A stretch of DNA of 64,000 bases from CAWBCR01 sp963787375 (GTDB lineage Bacteria > Chloroflexota > Anaerolineae > Aggregatilineales > UBA3940): assembly GCA_963787375.1 (NCBI GenBank), contig CAWBCR010000018.1, positions 57,189 through 121,188 of the forward strand. Reading direction: 5' to 3'. Each line of letters starts with the position of its first letter. The stretch's first letter is position 1. This document shows, one piece after another, positions 56,892 to 64,000 of this stretch. Both the position numbers and the translations under genes were made by a program. The notes beneath the pieces were generated by a model. It was not told the origin of the DNA and did no database searches. It saw only the letters and a list, made by a program, of their open reading frames with translations.

Positions 56892-58262
56892 ATGTACCCA
56901 CAGGCATTGGCAAGGTGGCGTGCATCGGCAGCCGCGCTGCTTGCTGCGCTGCTCCTCACAGCCTGCGGCAGCGCGCGTGCTGTGGCGGCCCGTCAGCTCA
57001 CCCCGACGCCGCCGGATGTCCCCAGCCCCCTGCCGACCATCACCAACACCCCTAGCGATACACCCACCATCACGGCGACTCCCACCGCCACCACGACGAG
57101 CACCCCCACGCGCACGCTCACGCCTACCCCCAGCTTCACCCCGACCTTCACCAACACGCCAACACCCACCAACACCTTCACCCCCACCCCGACCAACACG
57201 CCTACCCCGACGCCTCTGCCCGGCAGCCCGGCCACGCTGGCCGAGTTCTGGGAAGGGCGTGCCACGTGGCGGCTCGACGTCCGGGACACGGGCCTGCCGC
57301 TGGGCGAATCAAACTCGATCATCATGTCCGGTGGTGCGGTCTGGTCGTACATGAACGCCAGCAGCGCCTCGGCGGGGGTCGCCGATCAGTGCGGCGGCGC
57401 GGTGCAGTTTCCCGGCTGCGTCACCCGCTGGGTCAGCCGCGACGGCGGCAAGCATTTCGTGCTGTCCGGTTCAAGCTGCATGCTGCCCTGCAACACCTGC
57501 CCCTGCGGCGCTGCTGATCACACCTGGCAGCAGCAGTACCCACGTATCACGCGCGCCGCCGATGGCACGCTGTACATGGTCTTTGAGTACGGTGCGATGA
57601 CCTGGCTGTTGTGGTCGCCCGACGGCGTAAGCTGGTCGAAGCCGGTGCAGGTGCCGCAGACCGGCATGTGGGATTTTCGCGATCGAGCCTGCCCGCCTGT
57701 CATGCACGTTGGTGCGAGCCCATTCTGGACGTCGCCGCTCGACTGCCTGCAAGGCGGCCCGCCTGGTATTTATATCGAGGGCCATCGCCTGTACGTGTTC
57801 GTCGGGCTGGGGCAGAACCCCGGCCACATGGGCTGCCTGTGGACCCGTATCGATGATCTGACCCATTTTACCGCCTGTGCGTCCAACCCGATTATCAGCG
57901 GCGCGCCGGAATATGGCCCGCTCGAAGCGCGCGGCTTTGCCGCGAACCCGTATTACGATTTCCGCTTTGTCACCTCAGCCGATATCGTCTGGTCGGATGG
58001 TTACTACTACATGACGTACGAGGGCATACGCGGCCCCAGCTCCCCCACCGTCGGGCGTGATGACCAGTTTGCGTTGGGCTTTGCGCGCAGCCCTGACCTT
58101 GACGCCGTGTGGGAGAAATACCCCGGCAATCCGGTATTGAGTGACGTGGGCGACTACTGGGGTATCGGCCACGCGGACCTCGTTATCGACGGCAGATATA
58201 CCTATTTGTACACCCAGACACCCTACGGCACGCGCGGGCGCTATACCCTGGTCTTGAAGTAG
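56892..58262 (+). CDS. lipoprotein with Thr/Pro linker and secreted beta-propeller-like domain
   Basis: A 456-residue exported lipoprotein from ATG 56892: signal peptide with lipobox LLLTAC (about 19-24), then a 75-residue TPTPT-type linker (about 40-115), then a domain of about 330 residues. This domain has WSPDGVSWSKPV, many paired cysteines (CGGAVQFPGC, CMLPCNTCPCG) and repeated aromatic strands such as DGYYYMTYEG and WEKYPGNPVLSDVGDYWGIGHADL. These recall five-bladed GH43/GH130/sialidase-like propellers, but I do not see a proven active site. A paralogue is encoded immediately downstream. A surface carbohydrate-binding or -cleaving role is an inference. Confidence 0.8.
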   Translation: MYPQALARWRASAAALLAALLLTACGSARAVAARQLTPTPPDVPSPLPTITNTPSDTPTITATPTATTTSTPTRTLTPTPSFTPTFTNTPTPTNTFTPTPTNTPTPTPLPGSPATLAEFWEGRATWRLDVRDTGLPLGESNSIIMSGGAVWSYMNASSASAGVADQCGGAVQFPGCVTRWVSRDGGKHFVLSGSSCMLPCNTCPCGAADHTWQQQYPRITRAADGTLYMVFEYGAMTWLLWSPDGVSWSKPVQVPQTGMWDFRDRACPPVMHVGASPFWTSPLDCLQGGPPGIYIEGHRLYVFVGLGQNPGHMGCLWTRIDDLTHFTACASNPIISGAPEYGPLEARGFAANPYYDFRFVTSADIVWSDGYYYMTYEGIRGPSSPTVGRDDQFALGFARSPDLDAVWEKYPGNPVLSDVGDYWGIGHADLVIDGRYTYLYTQTPYGTRGRYTLVLK

Positions 58263-58351
58263 CAGGCTGTCCCGCTCCTGATACGGCTCTGTGTTTCGTA
58301 ATAGAATACAGTGCGTGGTAACGGTGCATGTGAGGTTTAGTGGGAGGACCT

Positions 58352-60038
58352 GTGGTCACTACAGTCCGGGATTTCACGCGGCGCTACATCAACCTGTGGC
58401 AGTTCGCGCTGCTGGCGGCCATGCTGGGGATCTTCATGTCGGTGCTGCGCCCGCCAGCGCAGAACCCGGCAGGCGGCGTGATCGTTACGACGACGGTCAA
58501 CCTGCGCATCCGCACCGGGCCTGGCGTCGAGTATGCGCAGCTCAGCGTGGTGCCGGCGGGCACGACGCTGTCCGTGCTGGGCCGCAACGACGGGACAAGC
58601 TGGGTGCTCGTCGAGTATGATGGCGTGCGCGGCTGGATGGCCGCCTGGTTCTGTACCTTTGCCGGCGATCCGGCCAGCGTGCCGGTCAGCGGTGAGACGG
58701 GCACGGCTTTAGCGGCGACGGCGTCTGAGGTTTCCGGGCTGGTTATCACGACTTCCGCCAACCTGCGCATCCACTCGGGTCCGGGCACCGGTTATCCGCA
58801 GATCGGCGAGGTGTGGAGCGATACGACCCTGTCAGTGCTGGACCACAGCGCAGACGGCAACTGGTATACGGTCGAGTTTGACGGCGTGCGCGGCTGGATC
58901 GCCGCCTGGCTGTGCCGCGTCGACAGCGGGCAGTTCAGCACGGCGGGCGCGCCACTGGTGTCGCCCGCGCCGCAGCAGGCCCCATCTGCGCCGCCCACTA
59001 CCCACGCGCCGACCCTGACTGATTACTGGAACGGCAGCGCCCGCTGGCTGCTCGACGTGCCGGATACCGGCCTGCCGGTCGGCGAGTCGGATACCGTCGA
59101 CATGGGCAATGGTGTGTTCTGGTCGTACCTGCACGCCAGCACGCAGTCGGCGGGCATCCACGAACTCGTGCGGCGGCGACGTTGAGTTCCCCGGCTGTGT
59201 GACGCGCTGGGTCAGCACCGACGGCGGGCGGCACTTCGCCCTGTCAGCTCCCACCTGTCTGCTGGCCTGCACCTCCTGCCCGTGCACCGGCGACGACCTG
59301 ACCCGCCAGCAGCAGTACCCGCGCGTGGTGCGCTCCCCCGGCGGAAGCTGGACGATGGCCTTCGAGAACGCCGCGTCGACATGGCTCAGCGCCTCCTCGG
59401 ATGGCCTGATCTGGTCGCGCCCCCGGCTGGTGCCCGGCACCGGCGTGTGGAACCCCAGCGGCGCGCCCTGCCCGGCATATATGCAGATCGGGTCCAACCC
59501 GTACTTCACCTCGCCCTATTCCTGCATGGCGGGCGGTCCGCCCGGCCTCTACGTCGACGGCATGTGGACCTACATCTTTGTCGGGCTTGGCGAGAGCCCC
59601 GGCCACATGGGCTGTTTCCGTGCGCCGCTGGGAACCATGTTCTTCTCAGAATGCAGCAGCAACCCGATCTTCAGTGGCGCGTCGGGCTATGGCCCTTCCG
59701 ACGCCTGGGGGGGCGGGGCCAATCCCTATTTCGATTTCCGCTACGTGACTTCAGCCGACGTCGTCTTTGTGGATGGCTACTACTATATGACCTATGAGGG
59801 TGATCGGGGTCCCAGTTCTGGCACCGTTGGGCGTGATGACCAATACGCGCTGGGTCTGGCGCGCAGCGCCTCGCTCGGTGGCCCGTGGGAGAAATACCCC
59901 GGCAACCCCATGCTCAACGATGTGGGCGATTATTGGGGCATCGGCCACGCCGACCTGGTGATCGTCGACGGCGTGACCTACATGTACACCGAGACGTCGA
60001 CCCTCACGCGCGGGCGCTTCATGCTGGTCTACAAGTAA
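58352..60038 (+). CDS. SH3b-SH3b plus beta-propeller-like secreted protein (one frameshift)
   Basis: Paralogue of the preceding lipoprotein. From GTG 58352 (GGGAGG just upstream) it has a single N-terminal membrane helix (WQFALLAAMLGIFMSVL), two bacterial SH3 domains (TVNLRIRTGPGVEYAQL and SANLRIHSGPGTGYPQI, each ending in GVRGW-x-AAW), a short proline linker and the same cysteine-rich propeller-like domain. The frame breaks at about 59158-59161: removing one base joins ...STQSAGI to CGGDVEFPGCVTRWVSTDGG in the next frame. Repaired length is about 560 residues. SH3b domains usually bind cell-wall peptides, so it is probably wall-attached. Confidence 0.82.
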
Positions 60039-60056
60039 CCGTTCTGCGGAGGGCCT

Positions 60057-61558
60057 GTGCTGCGTCTGACATCATCGAGCCGGTCGCTGTGGTGGGTGGC
60101 TGCGCTGGCCGCCCTGCTGGCGCTGACGGCCTGCCGGGGCGCTGCCATACCCACCCCCGCCGACCAGCCCAGCCCGACCCCGCCGCCCATCCCCACCGAC
60201 GTGCCCCTCACACCCACGCCATCCCACACCCCCACGGTGACCGCCACCGCTACGCCATCCCGCACGCCGACCGCCACCCTGACCCCCACGCCGACCGCCA
60301 CCCTGACCCCCACGCCAACGCCTCCATTCCCTCAGCCGGTGCGCCTGATCTACCCGGCGAACGCCACATTTGTCGGCGACCGCTGGCCCTTCTTTCGCTG
60401 GTCGCAGGATGGCGCGGCAGTCACCTACACGCTGAACCTCTACGCCGCGGACGGCAGCCCGGTCACTACCCGCCAGCTCGACACCACCGCCTGCGCCGGG
60501 CAGACCTGCGTTGCCTCGCTGCCCGCCGACGCCCTCGACAACGGGACCTACGCCTGGGAGATTGAGGCGCGCAACGACATTGGCTCCGCGATGAGCGTCC
60601 GCCAGATGTTCACTCGCGCCTACGCCGACGTCGGCACGTTCGCGCTGGGCGGCCAGGTGCCCAACGCGCTGGCCCACGCCGACCTGATGCGTCAGGCGGG
60701 CATGACCTGGGCCAAGTTCCAATCGTGTGGACCGAGACAACCCCTCAGGCGGTACGGTGGCTCGTCCAGCAGGCGCATGCGGCGGGCTTCAAGGTGCTGC
60801 TGAGCGTCACCGGGCCGCTCTACCCCACCGCGATTGACTATGACGGCTACATCGTCTTCCTGCGCCGCGTCGCCGACGCCCAGCCGGAGGCCATCGAGGT
60901 GTGGAACGAGATGAACCTCAACACCCAATGGCCCGCTGGCCAGATCGACCCCTCAGCCTACGTCACGAAGATGCTGGCCCCGGCCTACAGCGCCATCAAA
61001 GAGATCAGCCCCACGACGGTAGTCATTAGCGGGGCCCTCGCCTCGACCGGTGTCAACGACAGCGTGAAGGTCGTCAGCGATGACGTGTACGTGCGCGGCA
61101 TGGTCCGCGCCGGTGCGCCCCAATACGCCGACTGCATGGGCTTTCACTACAACGCCGGCGCGACCTCACCGCGCGCCACCACTGGCCACCCCGCCGACCC
61201 CGGCGCGCATCACTATTCGTGGTACTTCAGGCCGACCTATGACGTCTATGCGCGGGCGTTCAGCAGCACGCGCCCGCTGTGCCTCACCGAGCTGGGCTAT
61301 CTGAGCGGCGAGGGCTACCCGCCGCTGCCCATCGACTGGTTCTGGGCGCAGGGCACTACCGCCGCCGAGCAAGCCGACTGGCTGTCCGACGCGGTGCGCT
61401 ACGCCCGTGATCTGGGGACGATTCGTCTGGTGATCGTGTGGAACGTCGACTTTACCGACACTGCCGCACAGGGCGGCGATCCGAAGGGCGGCTTCGCCAT
61501 CCTGCGCCCCGACGGCACCTGCCCGGCCTGCGCCGCCCTCGGTGCGGTGATGAAATAG
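60057..61558 (+). CDS. clan GH-A-like glycoside hydrolase lipoprotein (one frameshift)
   Basis: An exported lipoprotein of about 500 residues from GTG 60057 (GGAGGG upstream): lipobox LLALTAC, a TPT-rich linker (about 30-85) and an Ig/fibronectin-like segment (RWPFFRWSQDGAAVTYTLNL). A TIM-barrel domain follows, with the acid/base motif EVWNEMN and the nucleophile candidate LCLTELGYLS. The frame breaks at about 60721-60723 (WAKFQ to VWTETTPQAVRWLVQQAHAAG); adding one base joins the halves. The pattern fits GH5/GH39-type enzymes; substrate unknown. It follows the two propeller proteins by 18 nt. Confidence 0.82.
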
Positions 61559-61561
61559 GGG

Positions 61562-62485
61562 TTACGGCGACAGCCCAACGCTGACCCACGACGTCGGGTC
61601 GGGCACCAGCAGCCGCGTGCAGTGGCTCACCATCGAATCCTGGCTGGCCTGGCCGGGTTGATCGTCGTCGCTGAAGGCCACGCACATGCCGTAATTCGTG
61701 CCTGCCTGCGGCGTGATGCGCAGCGCCGTCCACGGCACGCTCGCCTCAAGTGTGTAGTTCCCGCCAACGCCGATAGGCCGCCGCGCATCGACCTGCACGT
61801 TGTCCAGCCCAGTAACCGATGGGAAGTACTCGCCCGCTGCCGGTGGCAGGTCGCCGAAGTCGCCCGGCGAGAGCCCGATCTGCGTGTCGTCGCTGTTCCA
61901 GTGCGTGTCGTAGAAATCGCCGCGCAGGTCGCCGTCAAACTGTAGTTCGACCTCGTCACCCTTCCACGCTGTTCCCCCGGTCTGCGTCTGCACGTGCACG
62001 TCGTCGATCACCTCGGCGAGCAGGTACAGCGCCGAGTCTGTCCAGCACGCCCGCACGAACCCCGACAGGTCAGCAGGGCCGGTCCAGTTGCCCTGCCCGA
62101 ACGTGACCGAGTCCAGTGGGAAGCGCGGGATGGCATTCAGCTTATCCCAATCGGTGCTGTCCCCGTCGACCGTGATCGGGCCGGAGCAGCGCGGCAGGGT
62201 CAGGTCAACGCCGTTCCCGGCGCGGCTCTCCGGCGCGGTGGGCGTGACGTCTGGCGTCTCGCTGACGGCGGGTGTCTCCGTCGCCTCGCCCGTTGTTCCG
62301 GACGCGGCGGGCGCGGTGGCCGTCACCGGCACGCCTGCTGAGGCCGCCTGCGCGGTGATCGTCGCGTACACGGCCTGAATCGTCGCGGCGCTGTCGGGCT
62401 GCTGGCCTGCCGCGTTGCACGCTAGCGCAGCCAGCGCCAGCGCGGCGATCAACACAAGGATGGGTCGGGCTGTGGGCTGCATCAT
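61562..62485 (-). CDS. lipoprotein with CBM9-like domain
   Basis: A 307-residue exported lipoprotein. Lipobox ALAALAC, a Thr/Ala/Pro-rich linker to about residue 95, then a carbohydrate-binding-module family 9-like domain: ITVDGDSTDWDKLNAIP, VRACWTDSALYLLAEVIDD, KGDEVELQFDGDLRGDFY and NYTLEASVPWTAL. CBM9 modules bind reducing ends or chains of sugars. It is convergent with the GH-like gene (3 nt gap), so together they look like a surface glycan locus. Confidence 0.85.
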   Translation of the reverse strand: MMQPTARPILVLIAALALAALACNAAGQQPDSAATIQAVYATITAQAASAGVPVTATAPAASGTTGEATETPAVSETPDVTPTAPESRAGNGVDLTLPRCSGPITVDGDSTDWDKLNAIPRFPLDSVTFGQGNWTGPADLSGFVRACWTDSALYLLAEVIDDVHVQTQTGGTAWKGDEVELQFDGDLRGDFYDTHWNSDDTQIGLSPGDFGDLPPAAGEYFPSVTGLDNVQVDARRPIGVGGNYTLEASVPWTALRITPQAGTNYGMCVAFSDDDQPGQASQDSMVSHCTRLLVPDPTSWVSVGLSP

Positions 62486-62535
62486 CTTCTCTCCGATCTC
62501 CCCCGGATTATGCGTCGCGGCGAGATCGGATGCAA

Positions 62536-62574
62536 GAACGCAGAGGGGTTGTGCTCTTTGCGCCCTCTGCGTTC
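62536..62574. repeat. CGCAGAGGG-type hairpin repeat, copy 3 (relative of the CACCGCAAAG family)
   Basis: GAACGCAGAGGG (62536-62547) and CCCTCTGCGTTC (62563-62574) pair perfectly over 12 bp. It lies between the aconitase 3' end and the CBM9 lipoprotein and may terminate aconitase mRNA. Confidence 0.75.
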
Positions 62575-62607
62575 TCCGCGGTTAATCTTCTTTCTCTTCT
62601 TCTTCCT

Positions 62608-64000
62608 CTACCCCGCCTTGATCATGTCCCTTAGCACCGCGTGCAGGATCCCCCCGTTGCGGTAGTACTTCACCTCGACCGGCGGGTCGATCCGTGCGAT
62701 CATCTGGAACGTCGTCTCCCCACCGCCCGGCATCCGCGCCCGCACGCTGACCTCCTCCTTGGGCTTGATGTCGTCCGACAGCCCTTCGATGTCGAACACT
62801 TCGAACCCGGTCAGCCCCAGCGACGCGGCGGTCTCACCGGGCTTGAATTGCAGCGGCAGCACGCCCATGCCGATCAGGTTGCTGCGGTGGATTCGCTCGT
62901 AGCTTTCGGCCAGCACAGCCCGCACGCCCAGAAGCTGCGCGCCCTTGGCCGCCCAGTCGCGTGACGAACCGGTGCCGTACTCCTTCCCGGCGATCACCAC
63001 CAGCGGCCTGCCGTCCTGCTGGTAGCGCATGGCCGCCGCGTAGATGCTCATTTCCTCACCCTGCTCGCGGCTGGCCGCGCCTTCCGGCAAATACACCGTC
63101 TCGCCGCCTTCGGTGCCGGGCACAAGCTGGTTGCGCAGCCGGATGTTGGCGAACGTGCCACGCATCATCACCTCGTGATTGCCGCGCCGCGACCCGAACG
63201 AGTTGAAGTCGCGCCGCTCCACGCCGTGCGCGATCAGGTACTCGCCCGCCGGGCCATTGATCGGGATGCTGCCCGCCGGCGAGATGTGATCGGTCGTAAC
63301 GCTGTCGCCCAGCAAAGCCAGCACCCGCGCGCCCCTGATCGGCTGGACGTGCGGCTCCTCGGCGCTCAGGCCCACGAAAAACGGCGGCTCCTGGATGTAC
63401 GTCGACTGCTCATCCCATGCGTACAGATCGCCGGTCGGCACGTCGATGGCGTTCCATGTCTCGTTGCCATTGAATACGTTGCCGTATTCCTCTTCGAACA
63501 TTTCAGGCCGCAGCGACTTCTGGATCGTCGCCCGCACTTCGTCCTGCGACGGCCAGATGTCGCGCAGGTACACCGGCTGGCCGTCGGCGTTGTGGCCCAG
63601 CGGCTCCGTCTCAAAGTCGATGTCGACCGTCCCGGCCAGCGCGTAGGCGATCACCAGCGGCGGTGAGGCCAGGTAGTTGAGCCGCGTCAGTGGGTGGATG
63701 CGCCCCTCGAAGTTGCGGTTGCCGCTCAGCACGGCGGCGACCACCAGGTCGTTTTCCTGCACCGCCTCTGCCACCGGCTGCTCCAGCGGGCCGCTGTTGC
63801 CGATGCACGTCGTGCAGCCGTATCCGACGATGTGATAGCGCAGCGCCTCTAGGTACGGGATCAGCCCTGCTTCGGTCAGGTAGCGCGTCACGACCTTCGA
63901 GCCGGGGGCCAGGCTGGTCTTGACGGTTGGCGGCACGCTCGCCCATCTCGACGGCCTTCTTAGCCAGCAGCCCCGCCCCGACCATCACCGTCGGGTTCGA
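62608..64000 (-). CDS. acnA: aconitate hydratase, C-terminal part (runs off the window, one frameshift)
   Basis: TCA-cycle conversion of citrate to isocitrate. About 460 residues are present. Visible are KTSLAPGSKVVTRYL, the Fe-S cysteine loop GYGCTTCIGNSGPL, SGNRNFEGRIHPL, LLGDSVTTDHISPAGSI, RRGNHEVMMRGTFANIRLRN, and the domain-4 motif AGKEYGTGSSRDWAAKG with the substrate-binding Arg/Ser. This is the AcnA/IRP1 type. Near 63936-63942 the frame shifts (upstream part VMVGAGLLAKKAVEMG is in another frame), again probably an error. The N-terminal half, including the first cluster ligand, lies beyond position 64000. Confidence 0.94.

Noticed and set aside
57000..57230. Thr/Pro codon repeats as a CRISPR or tandem DNA repeat array
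   Set aside because: The ACC/CCC-rich stretch is an in-frame protein linker (TPTPT) without regular spacers or exact repeat units.

Overview
This 64 kb, GC-rich (roughly 60-65 %) stretch of bacterial chromosome most resembles an uncultured, aerobic member of the Chloroflexota (Anaerolineae-like). That is an inference from gene content: a HAD-first/ECH-second FadN-type beta-oxidation protein with thiolase, a phenylacetyl-CoA epoxidase cluster with a two-domain PaaB, DUF6391-, DUF5667- and DUF1461/TIGR01906-type proteins, lipoproteins with Thr/Pro linkers, and families of C/G-rich intergenic hairpin repeats. No 16S rRNA or ribosomal protein is present to prove it. I see no CRISPR array, transposase, integrase or prophage.

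Layout. 0-9.2 kb: mutS, then acyl-CoA dehydrogenase, a zinc-type oxidoreductase, a small membrane protein and a three-gene biotin-dependent acyl-CoA carboxylase (carboxyltransferase, biotin carboxylase, biotin carrier). 9.3-12.6 kb, minus strand: Nudix hydrolase, LysM lipoprotein, homoserine dehydrogenase, GAF protein. 12.9-21.6 kb: a flippase-like membrane protein and FAD oxidoreductase, tRNA-Gly(CCC), a 589-nt hairpin-rich gap, dnaA, purB, aldo/keto reductase, a DUF5667-like protein and a DHFR-like reductase. 21.7-25.4 kb: the fadN-fadA beta-oxidation operon on the minus strand, with a promoter and an operator-like palindrome upstream. 25.6-31.7 kb: Ser/Thr kinase with FHA domain, cysteine desulfurase, MerR-like regulator, a badly frameshifted stretch (TlpA-like, Lgt-like, DUF6391), shikimate kinase-like protein and an Nfu-type Fe-S protein. 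31.9-44 kb: M23 peptidase and lipoprotein; dprA, GNAT, queA, DUF2905 and ruvB on the minus strand; a spermidine synthase-like membrane protein; apgM, a UbiE-type methyltransferase and a serine hydrolase. 44.1-51.3 kb: a plus-strand phenylacetate catabolic cluster (ECH, paaA, ridA, paaB, paaC, paaD, EthD, paaG, paaH and a degenerate second paaH). 51.4-54.8 kb: membrane protein, DinB-like protein, YifB/ComM ATPase. 54.8-62.5 kb: a surface or glycan locus (polytopic glycosyltransferase-like protein, two paralogous secreted propeller proteins, a clan GH-A-like lipoprotein, a CBM9-like lipoprotein). 62.6 kb to the end: aconitase, running off the window.

Metabolic logic: acyl-CoA dehydrogenase, FadN/FadA, the acyl-CoA carboxylase and the Paa ring-epoxidation and beta-oxidation genes together suggest oxidation of fatty acids and phenylacetyl-CoA to acetyl-CoA, succinyl-CoA and propionyl-CoA, feeding the TCA cycle (aconitase).

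Caution on sequence quality. At least eleven otherwise well-conserved genes, including purB, ruvB and acnA, carry one or more single-base indels, often in homopolymers, while the reading frame on both sides stays intact. The simplest explanation is uncorrected assembly or sequencing error, densest at 28.8-30.7 kb and 55.8-56.5 kb. I give whole-gene spans for these and state where the frame breaks.
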